A DNA stretch of 64,000 nucleotides from an uncultured Latescibacterota bacterium (lineage in GTDB: Bacteria; Latescibacterota; UBA2968; UBA8231). Shown here one piece after another: positions 43,901-50,777 of this stretch. Where the stretch lies: contig OY282352.1 of the NCBI GenBank assembly GCA_958295495.1, positions 1,612,001 through 1,676,000 on the forward strand, given 5' to 3'. Within the stretch, counting starts at the first letter, position 1. The number at the start of each line of letters is the position of its first letter. The position numbers and the translations under genes were made by a program. Under the pieces are notes generated by a model. It saw only the letters and a program-made list of their open reading frames with translations. It did no database searches and was not told the DNA's origin.

Positions 43901-44622
43901 CTTCTCCCGCCCGCGAAGCGAGTAACGCCCTACCTACCCTTCTTGCCGAACCGGCGCTATCCCGCTGGCACGACGCGCTCTCACAGGCGCAGGATGCCCA
44001 ACGGGTGACTCGGCGCGACGCCAGCTATCGCCACCCCACCATTGAGCAGATTTGCCAGACATTAAATGGCGGTACGCCCGCCAACCCCGGCGATCTCGCA
44101 GCCCTTGTGATGGACCTGTTGGGTGAGATCGCTCGCAAAATTCGCGGCGGTTCCACTTCCGATTGGCGCCAGTATTGGAATGTCGATCAATACAACCGAC
44201 CGAGATGTGAGAAGCCAGAGGAAGCCTGCCGCGATAATCTGTTATCGGACTTAGAAGATAAGCTGAAGCACTTAGACATTGACGCCCAACCCGAGGGTCA
44301 GTATGCCGACGGCAAACGTTCGGACATTCGAGTTTGCTTCAGAGACTTCAACGTGCCGGTGGAGATCAAGAAAAACAAGCATCGCGATCTCTGGAGCGCC
44401 CTGCGAAACCAGTTGATCTCTCAGTACACGAGCACCCCAGATACGGACGGATACGGCATCTACTTGGTATTCTGGTTCGGCAAAGACCTCACGCCGCCCC
44501 CACCCTCCGGCACCCGCCCGGCTGACGCCAAAGAGCTAAAAAAGCGACTAGAAGCGACGCTGTCGCCCGGCGAAGCGCGCAAAATCTCGGTCTGCGTGAT
44601 CGACGTAAGCCAACCGAATTAA
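40948..44622 (+). CDS. NACHT-like NTPase with internal repeats and PD-(D/E)XK C-terminus
   Basis: 1224 residues, cytoplasmic. NTPase: Walker A GDPGAGKTT (36-44), Walker B LFIDGLDEIR (81-90), and LSCREADW typical of NACHT sensor regions. The middle (residues about 473-616) is built from near-identical units: ALNAFIHNCPDS three times and ESLLDQQLESA, SEHTSQSGNEGLS twice. A long helical region follows. The C-terminus has GQYADGKRSDIRV (D1126) and VPVEIKK (E1139, K1141), then QLISQY and GYGIYLVFWFG: a PD-(D/E)XK nuclease-like fold. This arrangement (P-loop STAND ATPase, sensor, nuclease) is that of antiphage Avs-type proteins. Overlaps the DUF4143 gene by four bases. No experimental homologue is recalled. 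Confidence 0.75.
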   Translation: MNAIVPRTCTEISAGDEEQPLPLEAFQDVSAYVLLGDPGAGKTTAFEAECEALGEKACLITARDFLAFNPQSHPEWHDKTLFIDGLDEIRVGANDVRTPFDQIRRRLDELRKPNFRLSCREADWLGANDRSSLETVSPDSKVTILRLNLLTDSDIADILNARPDIGDAQAFIAFAQERGVYELLKNPQTFEMLADVVAQGRGWPKSRKETFAMACGQMVREPNEEHQAAQESNRPPAPELLAAAGHLCAVQLISGAAGYALRGHSDENYPALDQCAYDRHKMLRPALATKLFKGTSNNHFAPVHRHLAEFLGARHLAKVIDRGLPARRIIALIAGEDGTVVTEMRGLSAWLAAHCKDARGNLIERDPIGVGLYGDIREFSTDEKSALLESLNREASRLGSAFLKTAAFGALATPDMEPVLREILNDSKRNRDHQTFTGFVLDVLTEGGPLPSLSELLLEIVRDDTRCSHVNYAALNAFIHNCPDSQDKTNTLKALWADIQSGRIAAPNTQLFKSLLDQQLESAVSEHTSQSGNEGLSAALNAFIHNCPDSHKTNMLKALRADIQSGSASGPSAALNAFIHNCPDSQDKTNIESLLDQQLESAASEHTSQSGNEGLSLEVPREQAHEQVQAILDQLRPSWATPPKSLAKEQEEWLNRVRSNETALRENRAPPDLLHRIGFEYFGFFYDFSGDNGLNSIEKWLLGDSGLINAALEGLRGAIDREDVPDVEEILDLKKKGHIHYLRCLGLPFLAGLAEVERTAPEDPSQWDDGRISKAIAFYYSTPHANYRPQWYRRLLAAHPKIVAEVQVPFATSELSSGHTNICKFGELAHDPEYAQVAQYASLPLLKFFPIRCKLEQIEHLDHLLWAALQYADRSSLQELIKKKLSRTSMNDAQRIHWLAAGVIVSPREYENCLRDFVQVRESRIRHLVAFFGNRVQFPFGVLGTPGLELLIGLLGRYIGPRHSLRDGGSTPILVVYKLIQCLAASPAREASNALPTLLAEPALSRWHDALSQAQDAQRVTRRDASYRHPTIEQICQTLNGGTPANPGDLAALVMDLLGEIARKIRGGSTSDWRQYWNVDQYNRPRCEKPEEACRDNLLSDLEDKLKHLDIDAQPEGQYADGKRSDIRVCFRDFNVPVEIKKNKHRDLWSALRNQLISQYTSTPDTDGYGIYLVFWFGKDLTPPPPSGTRPADAKELKKRLEATLSPGEARKISVCVIDVSQPN
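42364..42795 (+). repeat. Mosaic near-identical repeats inside the NACHT-like gene
   Basis: Unit A (about 90 bp, starting GCCGCCCTCAATGCCTTCAT) occurs at 42364, 42559 and 42664, the last shortened to 57 bp. Unit B (73 bp) occurs at 42486-42558 and 42723-42795 with two mismatches. Near-identity at the DNA level means recent duplication or gene conversion. Confidence 0.9.
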
Positions 44623-44829
44623 TCGCGACAATCGCTATCCATCGTTTTCAATCGGCTGGTGGAATCGCCGCCGTTGACCGCAAACCCGATCTGCACACCA
44701 TCGCGTTTGAGAATGACCGTTGGTACGGGATCTTCGCGCCTTTCGACCTCCACGAGTCCAAGAGCCGCGCCATACCACTTTGCGGTTTGGTTGAGACGAA
44801 GCCGCCTTAGGAAAATACCGCACCCGCAA
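44619..44829 (-). pseudogene. VOC-family (glyoxalase) gene fragment
   Basis: On the minus strand the residues TAKWYGAALGLVEVERREDP and VPTVILKRDGVQIGFAVNGGD match a vicinal-oxygen-chelate dioxygenase/glyoxalase fold. The expected N-terminus (LRVRYF) is in another frame, so there is a frameshift near 44790, and the domain stops after GGDSTS. Only the first half of the domain is present. It is convergent with the NACHT-like gene, their ends overlapping by 4 nt. Confidence 0.6.
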
Positions 44830-44978
44830 TATGACGCTGGCCTACATGAATGCACTGGCGGCGAGGGATCCGGAGACGCGGACGGTGGGGGGAATCGGCA
44901 AAGTGCGGCGACAGCGACGGTACTTGACAGGGTGCCGGTGATACGACACGTTAGGCATGACTGGCTTCTTGTGTCCCC

Positions 44979-45132
44979 CTTAAAAGCGTTCTTAAAACTA
45001 GGGTTTCGATCTCTCACTCGGCTCAAAGTATCTAGAACCGCAGGCGTCTCGCCCTATGAAAAACGCTTAACGCCAAGGCCACTCGACAGCCCCGCAAAGC
45101 AACCCGACGGGGGTTTTAAGAACGCTTCTAAG
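44979..45132. mobile_element. MITE-like element bounded by imperfect 20-bp inverted repeats
   Basis: CTTAAAAGCGTTCTTAAAAC (44979-44998) and its near complement at 45113-45132 match at 19 of 20 positions, enclosing about 114 bp with no gene. It lies between the NACHT-like gene plus VOC fragment and the methyltransferase pair. No target duplication is evident. A stem-loop at a recombination site is the alternative reading. Confidence 0.5.
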
Positions 45133-45211
45133 ATCGGGTTCGCATCAGCCGAAACTCTTGCTCGCTGGGAATCCGGACGCGAAGGTAGTGGTTTAGACTG
45201 CAAGGATAACG

Positions 45212-45572
45212 ATGGCATACGAAACACAAAACTTCAAAATCCCCAATCAGTCCGATGATTATTCGGAATGCTCGAGTTTTGTCACGTTCAAAGTATAGCA
45301 AAACCACAGGATTAATGGACGGAATCATGGAGGTTGTTGCGTATAACGCTTACGATCTAAAATATCTTTCTTCAAGCGACATTAGTTATAACCCTGCACT
45401 TGGAACGGGACAGATCCAAGTACGGGATATTCACTATGTTGAACTTGAAGAAAGAACCACATGGGAATTTTGTCAGTTACTCGATCGGAAATACCTTCGG
45501 TCTGCTCGGCGGTCATTTGATCAATGGCTTGAATTAGCCAATAGAAATGGATGGATAAAATCCAATGATTGA
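45212..45572 (+). pseudogene. Small unidentified gene upstream of the methyltransferase, frameshifted
   Basis: An ATG at 45212 with AAGGA at 45202-45206 opens MAYETQNFKIPNQSDDYSEC and continues to FVTFKV before a stop. The next frame (ATG 45255 to stop 45572) supplies TTGLMDGIMEVVAYNAYDL through WLELANRNGWIKSND, so a +1 shift near 45290 joins them into about 120 residues. Codon use and base composition (near 40% GC) match the methyltransferase, which overlaps it by 8 nt. A restriction endonuclease fragment or a small partner protein is possible, but I see no catalytic motif and do not recognise the family. If 45255 is the true start, the product is 105 residues and intact. Confidence 0.5.
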
Positions 45573-46506
45573 ACAGAAAATAATCTTGGGAGAAGCCTTC
45601 TCTAAAATGCAAAAGTTCGACTCTGAGACTTTTGATCTTATCATTGCCGATCCCCCTTATAATTTGGGAAAAGACTATGGTAATAATCGTGATACTAAAG
45701 GCTTTGAAGAATATTTAGCATTCTCAAAAAATTGGGTCAAAGAAGCCCATAGACTCCTAAAGGCCGATGGAACGATTTATGTTTTTATGGGATTCCGGTT
45801 TATTTCTTCTCTGTACGATCTATTAGATAGAGAGTTTGGAATGTTCTTCAATAGCTGGATCGTGTGGCACTATACGCAAGGGATAGGTAAAAAGAGAGGC
45901 TTCTCTCCTCGCCACGATGATATTCTAATGTTCACAAAAACAAAAGATTTTAATTTTAATTTAGATGATATTCGCGTACCTCAAAAATATTACCGTGAGC
46001 GCAATAACATGCGAGGGGCAAATCCAGGCGATGTTTGGGAATTTTCGCACGTTCACTACTGTAATGAGAATAGACAGAATCATCCAACTCAAAAACCGGA
46101 AGGGCTAATGGAGCGAATGATATTGGCTTCAAGTAATGAAAGATCACTAGTTCTCGACCCATTCCTAGGTAGTGGAACCACACTTAGAGTATGTCAACAA
46201 CTCAATCGAGTCGGCGTAGGGATTGAATTGAACCCTGACTACGTAGAAATGTCGCAAGACCGCTTGCAAAAAGAGTTTGTAGGATTCGATAGTATTGATC
46301 CAAGGATGGAACGCGTTCCTCTTGATTTGCGTAATGAGTCTATTAGAAAGGCGTATCTTGAAAATCATAAACATTGGTTCTTGCGCGGCCACGAGAACGC
46401 TCTTATAGACTTTGAGAAATCCGTTGAGTCTCTTTATCCAAATAAACTGAAAAAATCTACACAACTGACATTACTCGAACAAAAAGAGCAATATAAAACC
46501 CAATAA
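45565..46506 (+). CDS. Beta-class site-specific DNA methyltransferase (N6-adenine/N4-cytosine)
   Basis: 313 residues. Motif IV is DPPY (residues 29-32); motif I, LVLDPFLGSGTTLRV, comes later (about 195-209), so the order is that of the beta class, and GVGIELNPDYVEMSQDRL follows. HPTQKPEGLMERMI is the usual motif X-side element. Methylates adenine or cytosine in an unknown target. The gene is about 40% GC against roughly 60% for the window, pointing to recent transfer. It overlaps the preceding small gene and is followed by a MITE-like element. No obvious intact restriction enzyme accompanies it, so it may be an orphan or part of a broken RM system. Confidence 0.85.
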   Translation: MIEQKIILGEAFSKMQKFDSETFDLIIADPPYNLGKDYGNNRDTKGFEEYLAFSKNWVKEAHRLLKADGTIYVFMGFRFISSLYDLLDREFGMFFNSWIVWHYTQGIGKKRGFSPRHDDILMFTKTKDFNFNLDDIRVPQKYYRERNNMRGANPGDVWEFSHVHYCNENRQNHPTQKPEGLMERMILASSNERSLVLDPFLGSGTTLRVCQQLNRVGVGIELNPDYVEMSQDRLQKEFVGFDSIDPRMERVPLDLRNESIRKAYLENHKHWFLRGHENALIDFEKSVESLYPNKLKKSTQLTLLEQKEQYKTQ

Positions 46507-46551
46507 GAGGACGCCTGCACCTCACACACCTGATCGACAAGCTGTCGGCGA

Positions 46552-46694
46552 TATAGCAATCCGACATCATTCAAGACTGGATGTCACGCCTAAAGGCGCG
46601 GTGAAGCCCGCTTTCGCGGGAATGACTTCTTAATAGGCAGAAAAGACCGTGCCGATGAACATTCCATGCTTTCAAGTCATTTAGGATTGCTATA
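46552..46694. mobile_element. MITE-like element with perfect 11-bp terminal inverted repeats
   Basis: TATAGCAATCC (46552-46562) and GGATTGCTATA (46684-46694) bound 143 bp. Inside are a GCC-TAAA-GGC hairpin (46588-46597) and the REP-like CCCGCTTTCGCGGGAATGAC (46607-46626). The outer TA on each side fits TA-targeted insertion as for IS630/Tc1-type elements. The right 52 bp recur at 36915-36966 as a solo end. Confidence 0.6.
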
Positions 46695-46731
46695 GTATCG
46701 GCATCCCCAGCCCGGATAAGGAGAAGAAGAA

Positions 46732-47961
46732 GTGACCCCCTGGGAAGAGAACATCCAGCAAGCGCAGGCCGTAGCACTCGAAATCCTGCAACCGTCCGCA
46801 TCGCAGTTGGAGCACGGGTTGGCCTTGCACCGCGACGCCATCGTGTGCGAGTCGTACAGCCTCGGGCTGCTAGCGCCGATCGACGGCGAGGCCATGGCGC
46901 GGGCCGTGGAGGCACGGGCCTCAGAGGTTGAACTACAGTACCTGTCGGAGCAGATGCGAATGACGCGCTGGGCCGACAGCGACGAGCTAAAGGCCGAGTA
47001 CTTGGGTGCTTGGGAGGCGTCTGGAGTAACTTGCGCCTTGCAAAACGCCGGCGAAGAAGGCAACAATCCCATGCGCATGTTGGGCCGACTGGCGCACTGT
47101 ACGCATCTGACGGATCGCCTGCGCGACCACGTGGCGCGTGCGGCCTTCCCCGACGACATCGTCGCCGCAAAAGCCGCTGGACGCCACTGCATCTACCAGA
47201 CGTGTAACGGCGTGCCCCTCCCAGGAGAGCAGGCCACAGTCGAGCAGGAGCTGCGTTTCATCAGCCAGTTCTTCGAGCTTGGCTGCCGCATGATGCACCT
47301 GACCTACAACCGCCGCAATCCGATTGGCGACGGCTGTGCCGAGCCGGCCAACGCCGGTTTGAGCGACTTTGGCCGAGCCGTAATCGCCGAAATGAACGAG
47401 GTCGGCGTGATTGCCGACGTTGCCCACTCGGGCTGGCAGACCTGCCTAGAGGCAGCCGAGGTATCGCAAAAGCCGATCGTCGCCAGCCATTCGGCCTGCG
47501 CGGCCCTGAACCACCACCATCGCTGCAAACCAGACGAAGTGATGAGAGCGATCGCCGACGGGGGCGGGACCGTGGGCATCACCAATGTACCGGCCTTTGT
47601 CGGCGGCAGCGGCTGCATCGACGCCATGCTCGACCACATCGACCACGCGGTGAAAGTCGTCGGCGTCGGCCACGTGACGATTGGCACGGATCGAGCCTAC
47701 ATTAGCTGCCGCGCCAAGGAAGAAAGCGCCAAGGTTCCAGCGCGGCTGGGCAGCCGCCAACGCTGGGAGGCCCTGTGGGAGGTCAACGACCCCGTGCAAC
47801 GCTCCGAGTGGCGTCAAGAGCGCATGTTCCAGAGTACGGCGTGGACGAATTTTCCACTGTTTACGGTCGGCATGGTGCAACGCGGTTATGCCGATGCCGA
47901 CATCCGCAAAATCCTCGGCGGTAACATCCTCAGAGTTGCCCGGGAGGTACTGGGAGAGTAA
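46732..47961 (+). CDS. Membrane dipeptidase (peptidase M19) family protein
   Basis: 409 residues from GTG 46732, with AAGGAG eight bases upstream. M19 fold: HRDAIV carries the H-x-D ligand pair, IADVAHSGW and VASHSAC supply the two later His, and GTDRAYI the distal Asp. The bridging Glu usual in an EG motif seems absent (QTCNGVP occupies that place), so the metal site may be altered and the activity could differ from dipeptide hydrolysis. First gene of a four-gene run: followed after 1 nt by a small gene, then a cysteine hydrolase and an aminotransferase, suggesting breakdown of a nitrogen-containing compound. Confidence 0.8.
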   Translation: MTPWEENIQQAQAVALEILQPSASQLEHGLALHRDAIVCESYSLGLLAPIDGEAMARAVEARASEVELQYLSEQMRMTRWADSDELKAEYLGAWEASGVTCALQNAGEEGNNPMRMLGRLAHCTHLTDRLRDHVARAAFPDDIVAAKAAGRHCIYQTCNGVPLPGEQATVEQELRFISQFFELGCRMMHLTYNRRNPIGDGCAEPANAGLSDFGRAVIAEMNEVGVIADVAHSGWQTCLEAAEVSQKPIVASHSACAALNHHHRCKPDEVMRAIADGGGTVGITNVPAFVGGSGCIDAMLDHIDHAVKVVGVGHVTIGTDRAYISCRAKEESAKVPARLGSRQRWEALWEVNDPVQRSEWRQERMFQSTAWTNFPLFTVGMVQRGYADADIRKILGGNILRVAREVLGE

Positions 47962-47962
47962 G

Positions 47963-48190
47963 GTGCCGACGCCCAATCCCGGCAAAACGAACGACGTCCC
48001 CATGCAGATCGACCCCAGTACCATAGACACACAACCCGATCTGGTCGCGTCCAGCGAGGTGCTGGCTTCGGGCCAACGGGTTTATTTTCGTCCTTTGCGC
48101 GGCGATCAGGCCGCTGAGTTCGGTTTTCGGCGCGTGGGCGGGTTCCAAGCCAGGGACGCCAACAACTACGATATGATCGCAGAGTTGTGA
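47963..48190 (+). CDS. Small hypothetical protein in the dipeptidase operon
   Basis: 75 residues from GTG 47963, which follows the dipeptidase stop by one base and has GGGAGAG just before it; ATG 48002 would give 62 residues (MQIDPSTIDTQPDLVAS). It has no signal or membrane segment. The hydrophilic sequence with VYFRPLRGDQAAEFGF looks like a genuine small protein. Not recognised. The adjoining gene starts 14 nt later. Confidence 0.5.
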   Translation: MPTPNPGKTNDVPMQIDPSTIDTQPDLVASSEVLASGQRVYFRPLRGDQAAEFGFRRVGGFQARDANNYDMIAEL

Positions 48191-48204
48191 GAAGAGGAGA
48201 GGCA

Positions 48205-49008
48205 ATGGCGACTCTACAACTGAACGTACAGTACTTCCAAGACAGCACGCCCGCGTCAGTGCCTTGCCGCGAGGAGAATTTCGTCGTGCGGGAACTGGAC
48301 TTCGCCCTGCCGGTCGAGCAGACGGCGCTGGTGCTGATCGACCTGTGGAACGTGCATCACATCGCTAGCTGGATCGAGCGCGCCGAGGCCGTGACCAAGG
48401 AAATAATCGCGCCGCTCATCGGGCGAGCGCGGGAGTGCGGCCTGACCATTGTGCAGGCACCTAGTCCCGGAGTACTGGCCAATTTCCCGGATAAGTACGA
48501 GGTGTACCAAGGCTGTACGCCCGAGCCTGAACCGGGGCCACCGCCGACTTGGCCGCCGGCTGAGTTCCACAATCGGCAGGGAGAATACGCCTGTTTCCGG
48601 GGACCGCGCGACCAAGAGCCGGGCATTGGTCCCTATTGGCAAAGCCTAACCGGGCAACTCGATATTTCGCCCCACATCGCCGTGGAGGAAGGGGACCTCG
48701 TCGTGGGCACGGGCCAGCAACTGCACGATTTGTGTGAGGAACGCGGCATTCTGCATTTGCTTTTCGCTGGCTTTGCGACCAATTGGTGTATCTTGGGCCG
48801 CGACTACGGCATCCGCGCCATGCGCGGGCGGGGCTATAACACCATTTTGGTGCGGGACGCCACCGAAGGAGTGGAATTCCCCGACACGCTAAAGGCGGGG
48901 TGGGCCACGGAATTGGCCGTGCGCGAGGTCGAGCAAGTGCATGGTTTTTCCACCTCAACGGCCGATTTTTACGCCGCCTTGGATTCACAGGAGAATAGCG
49001 CACTATGA
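48205..49008 (+). CDS. Isochorismatase-family cysteine hydrolase
   Basis: 267 residues. The catalytic triad elements are LVLIDLWN with the Asp, an undetermined Lys, and GFATNWCILGRDYGIR, where Cys is the nucleophile preceded by the usual cis-peptide region. Expected to hydrolyse an amide, ureide or nicotinamide-like substrate. ATG 48205 has AGGAGAGG upstream with about five-base spacing. It ends four bases inside the next gene (ATGA overlap), so it is translated with the class IV aminotransferase. The Pro-rich insertion around EPEPGPPPTWPPAEF is unusual for the family. Confidence 0.8.
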   Translation: MATLQLNVQYFQDSTPASVPCREENFVVRELDFALPVEQTALVLIDLWNVHHIASWIERAEAVTKEIIAPLIGRARECGLTIVQAPSPGVLANFPDKYEVYQGCTPEPEPGPPPTWPPAEFHNRQGEYACFRGPRDQEPGIGPYWQSLTGQLDISPHIAVEEGDLVVGTGQQLHDLCEERGILHLLFAGFATNWCILGRDYGIRAMRGRGYNTILVRDATEGVEFPDTLKAGWATELAVREVEQVHGFSTSTADFYAALDSQENSAL

Positions 49009-49922
49009 ATGAGCCAGTTGTCTATCTCAACGATGACTTCGTCCCCGCTTCCGAGGCCCATCTCAAGATCTACGATTTGGGGATCGTACTGGGGGCCACC
49101 CTGACCGAAATGACCCGCACGTTCAGACGCGAACCGTTCCGCTTGGAAGAGCATGTGCGGCGGCTTTTGCGGTCGTGTAAATACGCTGGCATTGAGCTGG
49201 CACTGGATTACGAGGGGCTGGTTGAATGCACGCGGACCTTGATCCAGACCAATAGCAGGCTGATCGGTCCCGAGCAGGATTTGGGCGTCGTCCACTTTGT
49301 AACGCCGGGGGAAAACCAGATCTACGCTGGCAGCGCTGGGAAATCGGCGCGCCTGACGCCCACGTTGTGCATCCACTCCTTCCCCCTGCCCTTTGCCGTG
49401 TGGCGGCCCTATTTTGAGCAGGGCGTCCACGCGGTCACCCCCTCCATCCGCCACGTGCCGCCCCAATGCGTTGACCCCAAGACCAAAAACCGCTCGCGCT
49501 TGCACTATTGGCTGGCTGATAAGCAATCGCAGGCGGTCGATCCCGCAGCCACCTCGCTGCTGCTCGATTTGGACGGCAACCTCACCGAGTGCTCGGGGGC
49601 CAACTTCGTCGTGGTAGAAAACAACGCGATCTTTACGCCCACCAGCCGCAATATCTTGGAGGGGGTGAGCTTGGTGACGCTGCGGGAATTGGCACCCGAG
49701 TTGGGGCTGGGCTGGGTCGAGAAGAATTTACAGCCCTACGACGCGGTCAATGCCGACGAGGCTTGGCTGACCAGCACGCCCTATTGTCTAGCGCCGTGTA
49801 CGCGCATCAACAATACGCCCATTGGCAACGGGAAGCCCGGACCCATATTCGGGCAAGTGATGGAGGCGTGGAGCCAGCGGGTGGGGATGGACATTCTGGA
49901 GCAGCTTAAAAACGCAGACTGA
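49005..49922 (+). CDS. Class IV aminotransferase (BCAT/D-amino-acid type)
   Basis: 305 residues, PLP enzyme. KIYDLGIVLGATLTEMTRTF is the N-terminal fold marker; the Schiff-base lysine is in PKTKNRSRLHYWLAD; ECSGANFVVVENN and SLVTLRELAPELGL complete the cofactor site. The family includes branched-chain and D-amino-acid aminotransferases and aminodeoxychorismate lyase; motifs do not decide between them. The start overlaps the cysteine hydrolase. With the dipeptidase and hydrolase it would convert released amino compounds. Confidence 0.85.
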   Translation: MNEPVVYLNDDFVPASEAHLKIYDLGIVLGATLTEMTRTFRREPFRLEEHVRRLLRSCKYAGIELALDYEGLVECTRTLIQTNSRLIGPEQDLGVVHFVTPGENQIYAGSAGKSARLTPTLCIHSFPLPFAVWRPYFEQGVHAVTPSIRHVPPQCVDPKTKNRSRLHYWLADKQSQAVDPAATSLLLDLDGNLTECSGANFVVVENNAIFTPTSRNILEGVSLVTLRELAPELGLGWVEKNLQPYDAVNADEAWLTSTPYCLAPCTRINNTPIGNGKPGPIFGQVMEAWSQRVGMDILEQLKNAD

Positions 49923-50007
49923 GCGGCACTAGCGCGATGATGTAGCCGTTGATTTTGAGGTCGGCGAGCTTGAGGTCGAAATCTACAGCGGCGCAGGTGA
50001 GCAGCAT
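49906..50007 (-). CDS. Possible 33-residue peptide in the convergent gap
   Basis: ATG at 50007 with GGAG at five to six bases upstream opens a 33-residue frame containing DFDLKLADLKINGYII, ending 17 nt inside the aminotransferase gene. It has no recognised family; it may be a relic of a longer gene whose other parts are lost. Listed because of the SD and the regular sequence. Confidence 0.25.
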   Translation of the reverse strand: MLLTCAAVDFDLKLADLKINGYIIALVPLSLRF

Positions 50008-50036
50008 GGCAATCTCCGTTCGTTTTGATCCTTGTG

Positions 50037-50774
50037 CTACGCTGAGTCCCTGTTGTTTCCCTTGAGACAATCCAATAGTTGAGTGCCTCGGTCCATTAGC
50101 AGGTCGAGGTCCGACTTGAAGGTGAGGGCCTCGAAGCCTGCGGCTTTTTTAGCCGCGAAATCCTCGGGGGAATACGTGTTGCAGCAGGTTTTTTTGCCGG
50201 CCGCGAGAGTTGTGGTGACAATCCGCTCCATCGCCGCCTGATAGGCCGGGTGCTGTTCGTAGCTAGAGCGATGGCGCGACAGGCCCAGCGACAGCGCTAG
50301 GTCAACCGGCCCGACAAAGCAGCCATCAACGCCGGGCAGGGCCATGATTTCTTCGGCTTGCTCAACGGCGTCAATGTGTTCCATTTGCACCAACAGCAAG
50401 GTCTCGTCGTTGGCCTTTTCAAAGTAGTGGTCGCCGCAGTGGAGATAGTGGTCGCCGCCCAGCGAGCGCACCCCTGTGGGCGGGTACTTGGCGGCGCGGG
50501 CGACGGCTTGGGCCGCGGCGAGCGAGTTTACCATGGGCACTACTACTCCGCCCGCTCCTAGGTCGAGGGCCTTTTCCACTTCGCCGGGATTGCCGACGGC
50601 GATGCGGACCAAGGGGCGGGCACCAGTTGGGCGGGCAGCGTGGATGGACTCGTAGGCGGTCTCCCAAGTCATCGAGCCGTGTTGGAGGTCGAGGACGATC
50701 CAGTCCCAGCCCATTAGCCCTAAGTAGCGAGAAATCGCGGGTTGGGGAATGGTCTGCCAGATGCCAACATCCAT
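50037..50774 (-). CDS. HpcH/HpaI family aldolase (second copy)
   Basis: 245 residues, somewhat short at the N-terminus, beginning MDVGIWQTIPQPAISRY. Motifs: DWIVLDLQHGSMTWETAY, GVRSLGGDHY, QMEHIDAVEQAEEIM with the metal Glu, and GCFVGPVDLALSLGL. The ATG lies three bases after the SDR stop and has no SD, so translation is probably coupled. Expected to cleave a 2-oxo-4-hydroxy acid to pyruvate and an aldehyde. With the SDR it forms a two-gene leftward unit. It is only moderately similar to the aldolase at 8711-9487. Confidence 0.8.
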   Translation of the reverse strand: MDVGIWQTIPQPAISRYLGLMGWDWIVLDLQHGSMTWETAYESIHAARPTGARPLVRIAVGNPGEVEKALDLGAGGVVVPMVNSLAAAQAVARAAKYPPTGVRSLGGDHYLHCGDHYFEKANDETLLLVQMEHIDAVEQAEEIMALPGVDGCFVGPVDLALSLGLSRHRSSYEQHPAYQAAMERIVTTTLAAGKKTCCNTYSPEDFAAKKAAGFEALTFKSDLDLLMDRGTQLLDCLKGNNRDSA

Positions 50775-50777
50775 GGC

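Noticed and set aside
46571..47192. Minus-strand frames opposite the dipeptidase start
   Set aside because: Shadow frames of the dipeptidase gene and MITE-like element.
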